This document shows, one piece after another, positions 36,646 through 44,381 of a stretch of DNA of 64,000 nt. Source of the stretch: Pseudomonas serboccidentalis (GTDB lineage Bacteria > Pseudomonadota > Gammaproteobacteria > Pseudomonadales > Pseudomonadaceae); the NCBI RefSeq assembly GCF_028830055.1, contig NZ_CP101655.1, positions 3,916,553-3,980,552 on the forward strand. The letters are read 5' to 3'. Every line of letters starts with the position of its first letter. The first letter of the stretch is position 1. The notes below the pieces were generated by a model that saw only the letters and a program-made list of their open reading frames with translations, was not told where the DNA came from and ran no database searches. Both the position numbers and the translations under genes were made by a program.

Positions 36646-37191
36646 ATGGCAAAGCCAGCCGCACGCATCACCGATCCCACCAGTTGCCCAATGCCTGGGC
36701 ACGGCCCCAAAGCCATCGCCTCCGGTTCCCCCGACGTATTCTTCGACGGACTTGCAGCCGCCCGAAAAGGCGACACTTGCACTTGTGGCAGTGCATTGGC
36801 ATCAGCGGTTTCAGGGACAGTTTTCATAAACGGCAAAAACGCCGCGCTTGTCGGCACCACTGGTACGCATGGAGACGTTGTGATTGGTGGATCGGGAACA
36901 GTGATCATCGGTGACTCCCATACACCAGCTGCTTTTACAGCCCCTACCCCGATCATCGTTCACCCTGGTTGGATCAGCTTCAATATTCCAGGGGAGGAGT
37001 CATATCAGGGCATGAGTTGCACCGCACACTTTGACGACGGATCTACCCTATCAGGCGTTTTTGATAACACTAACACTGTGAAATTTCTCAATATCCCCGG
37101 GAAAATCTGTCACAAGCTTGAATTCGGTACACAAGAGGAATCGGCCGCTGGTTCGATCTTCGATACGTTATTCAACGCTTCTTTGAAATAA
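36646..37191 (+). CDS. PAAR-domain spike protein with C-terminal extension
   Basis: 181 aa, AGGGAG ribosome site. Residues 1-90 are a PAAR domain (ARITDPTSCPMPGHGPKAIASGSPDVFFDGLAAARKGDTCTCG, then VFINGKNAALVGTTGTHGDVVIGGSGTVIIG) with Cys and His for the metal at the tip. Residues 107-160 (SFNIPGEESYQGMSCTAHFDDGSTLSGVFDNTNTVKFLNIPG) look like a small beta-sandwich, transthyretin-like extension. PAAR proteins cap VgrG in type VI secretion and carry effectors. No VgrG or T6SS core genes are in the window. The effector candidate starts 10 bases later. Confidence 0.88.
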   Translation: MAKPAARITDPTSCPMPGHGPKAIASGSPDVFFDGLAAARKGDTCTCGSALASAVSGTVFINGKNAALVGTTGTHGDVVIGGSGTVIIGDSHTPAAFTAPTPIIVHPGWISFNIPGEESYQGMSCTAHFDDGSTLSGVFDNTNTVKFLNIPGKICHKLEFGTQEESAAGSIFDTLFNASLK

Positions 37192-37201
37192 GGATTTTTT
37201 C

Positions 37202-37984
37202 ATGACTGAACCATTGCTCGTCACGGGAAGCTACGTTGTCCAGAAAGCACACGCGCTCGAAAATTCGCCCTTGGATATGGCTATTGCGGGAATGGAAGGT
37301 GCTGCTACAAGATTTTCTGTTGACGCTATATCGGATGCAAAAGTACGCACCAACTACATGAACAACATCAAACGTATGTCAGTGGAAACAAAAGCCGAAG
37401 TCGCTGCTGGAAGGCTCAGTGCTAAAGAAGGAGCAGCGTTTTGCCAAGAGATGCGAAACAGAATCTTGCTAGAGCATCGAAAATATACTTCGGCACAAGG
37501 CGTGGCCTTTGCCGAGAGAAAAAAGAGACTTCCTCCAACGCTTCAGGAAACACTAGATAAATACGCACTAAAAACCGCAAAAGTGGAGTACAGCAAACTT
37601 ACTCCGGAACAAAAAAGCAAAGTTTACTATGAGATTCTTGACTCAGCAGGTCGGGACAATGCACCGGTAAGTAGGGGAACCAAGAAATTAAGAATTATGG
37701 GAAAAGTCGGTTTATTGGTCACCGCCACCTTCGCCGTTTATGAAATTATGAATGCTGACAACAAAGTGAAGGAAACAGCCAGACAAGGAATCATCATCGG
37801 CGGTGGTGCTGCGGGTGGTGGGTTGGCGGGTTTGGGCGTTTCCGCATTTTGCGGGCCTGGTGCCATTGCATGTGCTGTAGCAATCGTCTTGGCAGGCAGT
37901 ATCGCAGGAGGCATTGCTGGTAGCGTTGTTGCTGATACCTTTGATGAAGAGTTGGAGGAATTTTCCAAATGGGACACTCTATGA
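37202..37984 (+). CDS. Putative T6SS effector with glycine-zipper membrane segments
   Basis: 260 aa. No signal peptide. Residues 45-150 are charged and helical (SVETKAEVAAGRLSAKEGAAF, YEILDSAGRDNAPVSRGTKK). A hydrophobic helix at 164-182 is followed by a long Gly/Ala zipper (196-244: GIIIGGGAAGGG to IAGGIAGSVVAD) and the acidic tail DTFDEELEEFSKW. Similar proteins are, as I recall, found next to PAAR/VgrG genes in pseudomonads. Membrane insertion or pore formation is plausible from the zipper but not shown. The DUF7079 gene overlaps its end by 16 bases. Confidence 0.7.
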   Translation: MTEPLLVTGSYVVQKAHALENSPLDMAIAGMEGAATRFSVDAISDAKVRTNYMNNIKRMSVETKAEVAAGRLSAKEGAAFCQEMRNRILLEHRKYTSAQGVAFAERKKRLPPTLQETLDKYALKTAKVEYSKLTPEQKSKVYYEILDSAGRDNAPVSRGTKKLRIMGKVGLLVTATFAVYEIMNADNKVKETARQGIIIGGGAAGGGLAGLGVSAFCGPGAIACAVAIVLAGSIAGGIAGSVVADTFDEELEEFSKWDTL

Positions 37985-38340
37985 CAAAGCAACAAAGAGC
38001 GGATATTCGCTGGGCATTGTCAGACGCATTCGTTGATAACGAAGTCGACTATGCTGCGATCGCGCGGCAGACAGAAGAGTTTGATAGAGACGAAATCAAA
38101 CGAATTTTGTTTGAAGAGGTAGCGCCTGTTTGTCACTCCAACCTTGAAAGCACACTTCCTACAATATGGCTTTGTTTCAATAGAGCAGAATTAGAAGACA
38201 ACATTGAAAAAATGTTGGGGGCAAAAAAAAACAGCTGGTTTAAAAGAAAAGCCAACACCTTACTGGTGACGTGGCTGAAGAGCAGATACAAATACATCTG
38301 GATAGAAATAGAAAATCAGTACCAAAACATCAGCCAATAA
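37969..38340 (+). CDS. DUF7079-family protein, putative immunity protein
   Basis: 123 aa. The start at 37969 is used because GGAGGA lies nine bases before it and the paralogue at 35415 also begins MGHS; an ATG at 37981 overlapping the effector stop is the alternative. Domain: IRWALSDAFVDNEVDYAAIARQTEEFDRDEIKRILFEEVAPVCHSNLESTLPTIWLCF. Small and soluble. The tight overlap behind the effector candidate and the existence of an orphan copy are typical of immunity genes. No biochemical function is known to me. Confidence 0.7.
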   Translation: MGHSMTKQQRADIRWALSDAFVDNEVDYAAIARQTEEFDRDEIKRILFEEVAPVCHSNLESTLPTIWLCFNRAELEDNIEKMLGAKKNSWFKRKANTLLVTWLKSRYKYIWIEIENQYQNISQ

Positions 38341-38447
38341 CAAACGTCGCAGTGAAGACGATTGCGTCATCCTTTTTTTCTTGAGCTATACTCAAACGTG
38401 AAAAACACATAACTGAGCCAAAATATAATTACTTCAAGGACCGATAC

Positions 38448-39167
38448 ATGAAAGAAAAAATAATCGCAATCTTTCTTGCATGTTTACTACTCGCTGCTTG
38501 TTCTGACCCAAAGCAGGCCAAACTTCCTGCCGACGTCAGTAAATGGTCAGAGGACAAAAGGCTAATGGAAGCTGTTGGTAAACTCGATGAAAGCGATAGA
38601 AAGCTGTTTGGCGGCTATGCTGCCCGGCAAGTGGTGGCCAGCACATTCGGCGGTAGCAAAGTTGTTGCAGATTCAACACTGGGTGATGCGCTGAAAACAC
38701 AACAGGTCTGGATCGAAGCCAAAGCTGCCGAAGCGGAAAAACAAAAAGCCCTGGCTGAGCAAGTAAAACAGCAACAGCTTGTGGCACTGAAAGAAATGAA
38801 CGGAACGCTTACAGCGTCTCTTCTCAAACTGAAATTGAATCCTGCCGACTATAAAAACAAGCAATACAGCGAATATTTTTCCATTGAAGTCGCACTTCAC
38901 AACAATACGACTGAGGCCCTATCTGGCGTAAAGGGAACGGTTGTACTTAGTGATATGTTTGGCGATCCTATAAAAAGAATTGGCCTCACCAACGATATCC
39001 AGATCGACCCAGATCAAACGTATATCTATAGCGGGACAATGGATTACAACCAATTTCAGGCTGCCGATAAAAAGCTGGCTGCTTCCGATACTGAAAAAAT
39101 GAAATTTGAATGGGTGCCAGACACTTACATTTTCACCAGTGGAAAAAAGCAAACCATGCCAAAGTGA
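38448..39167 (+). CDS. Hypothetical lipoprotein with coiled coil
   Basis: 239 aa. Lipobox LLLAAC (Cys18). A coiled-coil segment about 85-125 (VWIEAKAAEAEKQKALAEQVKQQQLVALKEMNGT). A C-terminal beta-rich domain (YFSIEVALHNNTTEALSGVKGTVVLSDMFGDPI) resembles the Ig-like folds of envelope lipoproteins. Probably outer-membrane anchored. Lower GC than flanking host genes. No function recognised. Confidence 0.65.
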   Translation: MKEKIIAIFLACLLLAACSDPKQAKLPADVSKWSEDKRLMEAVGKLDESDRKLFGGYAARQVVASTFGGSKVVADSTLGDALKTQQVWIEAKAAEAEKQKALAEQVKQQQLVALKEMNGTLTASLLKLKLNPADYKNKQYSEYFSIEVALHNNTTEALSGVKGTVVLSDMFGDPIKRIGLTNDIQIDPDQTYIYSGTMDYNQFQAADKKLAASDTEKMKFEWVPDTYIFTSGKKQTMPK

Positions 39168-39174
39168 CACCAAC

Positions 39175-39251
39175 AAAAAGGGGTGGGGGCAGATTAATTT
39201 GCAACTTAAAAATGCAGAATAAAATTAATCGCCCCCCATTTTTTGCCCCTT
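39175..39251. repeat. AT-rich palindromic element A
   Basis: AAGGGG...GGGGGCAGATTAATTT at the left faces AAATTAATCGCCCCCC...CCCCTT at the right, with ACTTAAAAA in the loop. It resembles elements B (40115) and C (41957). Confidence 0.6.
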
Positions 39252-39298
39252 GTTCACGCCGACCAACATGGCTCAACAAATACAGGCCAGCAAAACCA

Positions 39299-40021
39299 AT
39301 GTTAAACACTGGAATATTCATATTCGCCTTTTTTGCTTATTTTTTTATGACCTATCTTTTCAAGCTAGCGATTTACAAGTACTCAGAATTTAAAAAACCA
39401 CCTCTCCCTGCCTGGAAAGAGGGTCAAGAATTAGCGCTAATCTTTAGTCCTGACTTGTGGTGGGCCTTCAGATTCAAAAACCGCATATACGACCCTGAGC
39501 CTGAAAAAATAAAAACACATTGCAAGAAATTCGTACAACGCAACAATGCATTCAACTTATACTTTAGCTTTTCCTTCGGCTTACTAACACTAATCATTGG
39601 CAGTTCTTTTCCCATATCGTATCTCGGACAGCTACTATTATGCCTTTCGATTATTCGATTTATCTCTAGAAGCTATGAAATTACTTATGCCTTTACAAAA
39701 GATGCCTTTCAAGATCCAGAAACAGCATCAGCTACAAACCTGAACAGTAAAGAACGAATCAAGCTTGCGATGAAAAGCTATATCGAGATCTATTTTTACT
39801 CAGCACCGGCATATCTAATTCTTACCAAAGGCTTCGATCCATGGGCCGCCATTAGCCTTTCACTCAACGTAGGGACTCTAACAAACGTGGGTCTTGCATT
39901 CTCTAACGTATGCAGTGGATTCGGAATAAACATTATATTTTTTCAAGTATTCACAACATTAAGCCTTATAATTTTCAGCTTGGCGATGTATTTGGCTCGC
40001 ACTGAAAAAAATCAACATTAA
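39299..40021 (+). CDS. Polytopic membrane protein, unknown
   Basis: 240 aa from the ATG at 39299, chosen since upstream Mets fall in the palindromic repeat. About five TM segments (roughly 4-24, 85-104, 107-121, 160-175, 215-235). Between the last two, SLNVGTLTNVG resembles a degenerate potassium-channel filter (T-x-T-V-G-Y-G) but lacks YG. Strongly AT-rich coding. No function assigned. Confidence 0.55.
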   Translation: MLNTGIFIFAFFAYFFMTYLFKLAIYKYSEFKKPPLPAWKEGQELALIFSPDLWWAFRFKNRIYDPEPEKIKTHCKKFVQRNNAFNLYFSFSFGLLTLIIGSSFPISYLGQLLLCLSIIRFISRSYEITYAFTKDAFQDPETASATNLNSKERIKLAMKSYIEIYFYSAPAYLILTKGFDPWAAISLSLNVGTLTNVGLAFSNVCSGFGINIIFFQVFTTLSLIIFSLAMYLARTEKNQH

Positions 40022-40114
40022 ACCCTCTTAACTTTATAATAACCATAAAATCAAGCCCCAAAAAGTGGCAGCTTTATTTTCAGCGTAAAAACATCAAATA
40101 AAAAACCAACATAT

Positions 40115-40156
40115 GGTGACAGATTTATTTATCACTTAAAAAATAAATCTGTCCCC
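40115..40156. repeat. AT-rich palindromic element B
   Basis: GACAGATTTATTT and AAATAAATCTGTC are perfect 13-base inverted arms around a 10-base loop containing CACTTAAA, flanked by GGT/CCCC. The GGGGACAGATTTATTT type occurs near REP-associated transposase genes in other genomes, to my recollection. A related partial half (GTGGCAGCTTTATTTT) lies at about 40065. Confidence 0.65.
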
Positions 40157-40290
40157 TTTTGATGCCTTTTGATGAAGCACATTCGATCAAAAAAATTGAC
40201 GATTCATGTATAACACCGCAACCAAAAAATACACCTGTCAATTTTCTCACCAAACAATTTCATGTACACTTGATCGGAGACTTTATTTTT

Positions 40291-40312
40291 TGAAATCATT
40301 TTGATATCATTT
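40291..40312 (+). repeat. Tandem 11-bp direct repeat at the promoter
   Basis: TGAAATCATTT followed directly by TGATATCATTT, one mismatch, overlapping the proposed -35 box of the following operon. The helical-turn spacing suits a regulator binding site. Confidence 0.5.
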
Positions 40313-40344
40313 GAAAAAATATGTATTCATATCGGACTTGATAC

Positions 40345-41331
40345 ATGTCATCAAATATCGAACAAAAAATCAGACAGAGCATTGTTAATGCAGAAATCGA
40401 TCGTGAAGCCGACAAAAAAATCGAGAAATGGCTTGTTTACCTAAGCAGAATACTAAATAAATCAAAGTTTGAAATTGGAAACTATCTAGCAAGACTGATA
40501 GTAAAGCTTAGCAAATACAACCTTCCTCTAACTATACTTTGCTCTGTAGCATTCAGCTATATCGCTCTCAGCGAAGACGTCAGAGCGGCAACACGACGTA
40601 TCGTACCCGCCCCCATTCGATTGTATTTTATTGAAAAATACAGTGTCACAGAAATAACTCTTGCTTTGGCAATAGCAACAATAGTTATTGCAGCCTGGCT
40701 ACTTTGCTCCACATCGCTTAGCGACATCATATTAAAAAGACAAAACAAACGCCTTTCCAAAGAGCTTGACTTGCTCAAGCAAGTGCACAACAGCAAATCC
40801 ATAGACTGCACAGATCTCTTTAGCAAATATCTTTACTCAATGTATAGAAAATATGGGTACGACATTACAGAGCGCATAAGTCTCTACATACTTGAACTTG
40901 ACCACTTCCGATGTATCGGGAGATACTCCGACAACCAGAAGCAGACGGAACTGCCGAAAAAAATGTACCCCAAGGAGCTAGGATTAATAGGACAGGCTTG
41001 GGTGGAAGGTAAGTCATCCGCAGAAAACCTCCCTGATCCAAAAACAAACATGGACGACTGGATCGCGTCAAACAATGAACTTGGCGTCACGATTTCTGAG
41101 AACACCCTTCGCGCCCTTGGAATGAAAAGCAGATCTCTTCATTGCCTTAGAATAAAAAACAGCAAAAGCACATCTGTAGCTGTAATCGTATTTGAGTCGA
41201 CCAAAACCAGTTTGCCAAACTCGATAGAAAAGGATTTTGGAAAAAATGAGTCTAGAACCATAGCAAATCTGCTGGACGCACTTAGGCCTCATATGGTTAG
41301 CCTTGAAATCGCAAATCGGGCAGGATTCTAA
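40345..41331 (+). CDS. Two-TM protein with GAF-like cytoplasmic domain
   Basis: 328 aa. Residues 1-57 are charged and helical (EQKIRQSIVNAEIDREADKKIEKWL). TM1 59-76 and TM2 104-124 are separated by a short loop. After a coiled linker (KRQNKRLSKELDLLKQVHNS) residues about 155-325 look GAF-like (ISLYILELDHFRCIGRYSD, YPKELGLIGQAWVEGKSSAENLP, LHCLRIKNSKSTSVAVIVFEST). GAF domains sense small molecules. Very AT-rich compared with the host. The next gene starts one base after its stop. Membrane toxin, sensor or defence effector are possible; none is proven. Confidence 0.6.
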   Translation: MSSNIEQKIRQSIVNAEIDREADKKIEKWLVYLSRILNKSKFEIGNYLARLIVKLSKYNLPLTILCSVAFSYIALSEDVRAATRRIVPAPIRLYFIEKYSVTEITLALAIATIVIAAWLLCSTSLSDIILKRQNKRLSKELDLLKQVHNSKSIDCTDLFSKYLYSMYRKYGYDITERISLYILELDHFRCIGRYSDNQKQTELPKKMYPKELGLIGQAWVEGKSSAENLPDPKTNMDDWIASNNELGVTISENTLRALGMKSRSLHCLRIKNSKSTSVAVIVFESTKTSLPNSIEKDFGKNESRTIANLLDALRPHMVSLEIANRAGF

Positions 41332-41332
41332 A

Positions 41333-41845
41333 ATGACAAGCACTTTAATAAACATTATCAATTTTATACTTTCGGAGCAAACCGACCGCTCTGGAATATC
41401 CATTTCGAAACTTACAAAAATCATTTACCTAATCGATTGGCGATCGTCAATCACAATCGGACGACAGATTACGGATTTACAATGGCACTCCAACATCCAT
41501 GGCCCCTACACAAAAACCATACTTGACGAGTCAAAGAAAGAAAAAAACATAATAATCACAACAACAACCAACGAACTAGGGAATAAAAAAACCTTTCTTA
41601 CTTTAGAATACCCACGAAAACTTGAATTAAATCGTGACATTATTGACACTATAAACTTTGTACTTGACGCCACTAAAAACAAAATAAACCGCGACTTAAA
41701 AAAACTTGTAGACTCCACATACCCAATAGTCTCAAGCGAAAAATACAGTGAACTAGACCTTGCCCAGAAAGCTATGGAATACAAAAATTATTTAGTCAGC
41801 ACACAAAAATACCGAAGCAACCTCAACAAACCAGAAGACAAATAA
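41333..41845 (+). CDS. Panacea/SocA-like (DUF4065-related) protein
   Basis: 170 aa. AGGA ribosome site within the end of the upstream gene, whose stop is one base away. The N-terminal half fits the Panacea domain: ISKLTKIIYLIDWRSSITIGRQITDLQWHSNIHGPYTKTI, with K-L-x-K-x-x-Y, G-R-x-I-T and the H-G-P-Y motif. Panacea proteins are antitoxins for many unrelated toxins, including membrane-active ones, or SocA-type proteolytic adaptors. Paired with the preceding membrane protein it suggests a toxin-antitoxin or defence unit. Same AT-rich composition. Confidence 0.65.
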   Translation: MTSTLINIINFILSEQTDRSGISISKLTKIIYLIDWRSSITIGRQITDLQWHSNIHGPYTKTILDESKKEKNIIITTTTNELGNKKTFLTLEYPRKLELNRDIIDTINFVLDATKNKINRDLKKLVDSTYPIVSSEKYSELDLAQKAMEYKNYLVSTQKYRSNLNKPEDK

Positions 41846-41956
41846 TTATGCACTCACTTACACATCAATACTTTACAAACCGAAGGTCGCTTGGTGCATA
41901 GCCTTTAGATGATTGACTCTACTAGCCATGAACCTGCAGAACTGATTTGTGAAAAT

Positions 41957-41994
41957 GTGAAAACGGGGACTAATTTACTTTCGCCCCTTTTCAC
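41957..41994. repeat. AT-rich palindromic element C
   Basis: GTGAAAACGGGG and CCCCTTTTCAC form a stem around ACTAATTTACTTTCG. Outer design (GGGGAC..ATTTA) resembles elements A and B. It lies between the Panacea gene and dusA. Confidence 0.6.
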
Positions 41995-42057
41995 ACTGCA
42001 TCCCGTTAACACACCAGTCAGACGCCCCCAAGCCCCACCTCCCCATTCCTGATAAAC

Positions 42058-42085
42058 TCCCACCTCCCACCTCCCACCTCCCAGC
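42058..42085 (+). repeat. Short tandem repeat CCCACCT upstream of dusA
   Basis: Three tandem CCCACCT units plus a partial copy within a pyrimidine-rich leader ending 22 bases before the dusA start. There is no normal Shine-Dalgarno. Copy number could vary by slippage. Confidence 0.7.
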
Positions 42086-42107
42086 CCCACCCATTCCAGA
42101 ACCGCCA

Positions 42108-43103
42108 ATGTCCCCAATCACCGCCACACCCGCCCCACTCTCCCGCCGCTTCTCCGTCGCCCCGATGATGGATTGGACTGACCGCCATTGCCGTTTCTTC
42201 CTACGCCTCCTGTCGAAGAACGCCCTGCTCTACACCGAAATGGTCACCACCGGCGCGCTCCTCAACGGCGATCACGAACGCTTCCTCCGTCACAACGAAG
42301 CCGAGCACCCGCTCGCGTTGCAGTTGGGCGGTAGCGTTCCATTGGACTTGGCAGCCTGCGCCCGCATGGCCCAGGACCACGGTTACGACGAGGTAAACCT
42401 AAACGTGGGCTGCCCGAGTGATCGGGTGCAGAACAATATGATCGGTGCGTGCCTGATGGGGCATCCGCAGTTGGTGGCGGATTGTGTGAAGGCGATGCGT
42501 GATGCGGTGTCGATTCCGGTGACGGTGAAGCATCGGATCGGGATCAATGGGCGGGACAGTTACGCCGAGTTGTGTGATTTCGTCGGTACGGTGCGGGATG
42601 CCGGGTGTACCAGTTTTACCGTGCATGCGCGGATTGCGATTCTGGAGGGGTTGTCGCCGAAGGAGAATCGCGACATTCCGCCGTTGCGTTATGACGTGGC
42701 GGCGCAGTTAAAGGCGGATTTTCCGGAGCTGGAGATTGTGCTGAACGGTGGGATCAAGACGATGGAGGCCTGCCATGAGCATTTGCAGACCTTTGACGGT
42801 GTGATGCTGGGACGTGAGGCTTATCACAATCCGTATTTGCTGGCGGAGGTGGATCAGCAGTTGTTCGGCAGCAGCGCGCCGGTGATCAGCCGGGCCGAGG
42901 CGCTGGCGCAGTTGCGGCCTTATATTGCCGAGCATTTGCAGGCCGGCGGCGCGATGCATCACATCACGCGGCATGTGTTGGGGCTGGGCACCGGGTTCCC
43001 GGGGGCGCGTAAATTCCGCCAGTTGTTGTCGGTGGATATTCACAAGGCCAAGGATCCGCTGGCGCTGCTGGATCAGGCGGCCGAGTTGCTTGCAGGCCGT
43101 TGA
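42108..43103 (+). CDS. dusA: tRNA-dihydrouridine(20/20a) synthase DusA
   Basis: 331 aa. Reduces U20/U20a in tRNA with FMN and NADPH. Motifs RFSVAPMMDWTDRHCRFFLRLLS, NLNVGCPSDRVQNNMIGACLM (catalytic Cys), VKHRIGING, FTVHARIAILEGLSPKENR and LNGGIKT are typical. Intact. The 5' half is very GC-rich and the gene directly bounds the AT-rich island; dusA 5' ends are known integration sites, but no integrase or att repeat is seen. Confidence 0.95.
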   Translation: MSPITATPAPLSRRFSVAPMMDWTDRHCRFFLRLLSKNALLYTEMVTTGALLNGDHERFLRHNEAEHPLALQLGGSVPLDLAACARMAQDHGYDEVNLNVGCPSDRVQNNMIGACLMGHPQLVADCVKAMRDAVSIPVTVKHRIGINGRDSYAELCDFVGTVRDAGCTSFTVHARIAILEGLSPKENRDIPPLRYDVAAQLKADFPELEIVLNGGIKTMEACHEHLQTFDGVMLGREAYHNPYLLAEVDQQLFGSSAPVISRAEALAQLRPYIAEHLQAGGAMHHITRHVLGLGTGFPGARKFRQLLSVDIHKAKDPLALLDQAAELLAGR

Positions 43104-43178
43104 TTGATGGTTTGAATGTGCGGGCAACGAATGAGCGTTGCCCGGAGTTTTGTTGTACTGACAGGATGTCTTTTGTTT

Positions 43179-43550
43179 ATGCCCGCGTTTAATTTCACTG
43201 GTTTCAAACGCTACACCCTTCTTTCCTTGGTCTGCGTCACGTCCAATGTTTACGCGCACTGCGACGGTCTCTGCATCGGACGTACCGATACGCCGTGGGA
43301 GGCCACTCAGTTGTCCGGCTTTACCTTGGCGTCCTTATTGCTCGCGCCGTTTTCTGCCAGCCAGGAAACCACTGAGAGCCACAAACGCGTTTACTCCGCC
43401 GAAGAGCTGGAGGATGCGCGTCTCTACCTCGCCAGCGATGGCATGCTGCAAGCCGCGTATTTCACCTCGGCCTTGCAGCGCTACCGTCAGAACTCGCCCG
43501 ACTCGGCGTTGAGCGACCTCGCCGTTGCGACGTTGATCAGCAGCCAGTGA
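43179..43550 (+). CDS. DUF2388-like exported small protein
   Basis: 123 aa from 43179, which gives a signal peptide (FKRYTLLSLVCVTSNVYA/HCDG); upstream starts would give a second hydrophobic stretch. The C-terminal part EELEDARLYLASDGMLQAAYFTSALQRYRQNSPDSALSDLAVATLISS fits the DUF2388 pattern (S-D-G...A.L..AL..R......SD..LA..I). Exported, function unknown. Its stop abuts the uppP stop. Confidence 0.65.
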   Translation: MPAFNFTGFKRYTLLSLVCVTSNVYAHCDGLCIGRTDTPWEATQLSGFTLASLLLAPFSASQETTESHKRVYSAEELEDARLYLASDGMLQAAYFTSALQRYRQNSPDSALSDLAVATLISSQ

Positions 43551-44381
43551 TCACGCCGCCGCTGCCGTCCAGTTCACCCAGCCAAACACCCATGTCGCCA
43601 GAATCAACAAGCCAAACGCGATCCGGTACCAGGCGAACGCGGCGTAGCTGTGGTTGGCGATGAATTTGAGCAGGCCGCGCACGGCGATCATGGCGAAGAT
43701 GAAGGCGATGACGAAACCGAGAGCGAACACCGGCAGATCACCGGCCTGGAACAGGTCGCGGTACTTGTAGCCGGAGTACACCGCGGCGCCGACCATGGTC
43801 GGCATGGCGAGGAAGAACGAGAACTCTGTGGCGGCTTTCCGGGACAAGCCGAACAATAAACCGCCGATGATGGTCGAGCCGGAGCGCGACGTGCCGGGGA
43901 TCATCGCCAGGCATTGCACCAAGCCGATCTTCAACGCGTCTGACCAGCGCATGTCGTCGACATGCTCGACGCTCACCACGTGGCGGCGCTGTTCGGCCCA
44001 CAACATGACGATGCCGCCCACCACCAACGCCATGGCCACGGTGATCGGGTTAAACAGGTATTGATGGATTTTGTCAGCAAACAGCACGCCGAGGACCACC
44101 GCCGGCAGGAAGGCGATCAGCAGGTTGAGGGTGAAACGTTGCGCATTGCGTTGGGTGGGCAGGCCTTTGACGATGTCGAAGATCTTCGGGCGAAACTCCC
44201 AGACCACGGCCAGAATCGCCCCTAGCTGAATAATGATGTTGAACGCCATGGCGCGTTCGCCGCCGAAGTCCAGCAGGTCGGCGACGATGATCTGGTGGCC
44301 GGTACTGGAGATCGGCAAGAACTCGGTCAGGCCTTCCACTGCGCCTAAAATCAACACCTGGATAAAGGTCCAGAAATCCAT
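43551..44381 (-). CDS. uppP: Undecaprenyl-diphosphatase UppP/BacA
   Basis: 276 aa, about eight TM helices. Motifs [17 protein letters not shown] and the [10 protein letters not shown] loop form the active site; Glu, Ser and Arg are in place. Recycles undecaprenyl pyrophosphate to the monophosphate carrier used for peptidoglycan and exopolysaccharide, and can give bacitracin resistance. Its position beside an exopolysaccharide locus that needs the same carrier is worth noting. Confidence 0.95.
   Translation of the reverse strand: MDFWTFIQVLILGAVEGLTEFLPISSTGHQIIVADLLDFGGERAMAFNIIIQLGAILAVVWEFRPKIFDIVKGLPTQRNAQRFTLNLLIAFLPAVVLGVLFADKIHQYLFNPITVAMALVVGGIVMLWAEQRRHVVSVEHVDDMRWSDALKIGLVQCLAMIPGTSRSGSTIIGGLLFGLSRKAATEFSFFLAMPTMVGAAVYSGYKYRDLFQAGDLPVFALGFVIAFIFAMIAVRGLLKFIANHSYAAFAWYRIAFGLLILATWVFGWVNWTAAAA

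Larger units (their letters stand above)
40022..40344. other. AT-rich intergenic region before the GAF/Panacea pair
   Basis: 323 bases, no gene. It holds palindrome B (40115-40156), an 11-base tandem repeat (40291-40312) and a possible promoter: TTGATA at 40301-40306 and TATTCA at 40324-40329, 17 bases apart. Confidence 0.5.

Noticed and set aside
42108..42200. dusA attachment site of an integrative element
   Set aside because: Plausible by location, but no direct repeat of the dusA 5' end and no integrase could be found, so it is kept only as a hypothesis.
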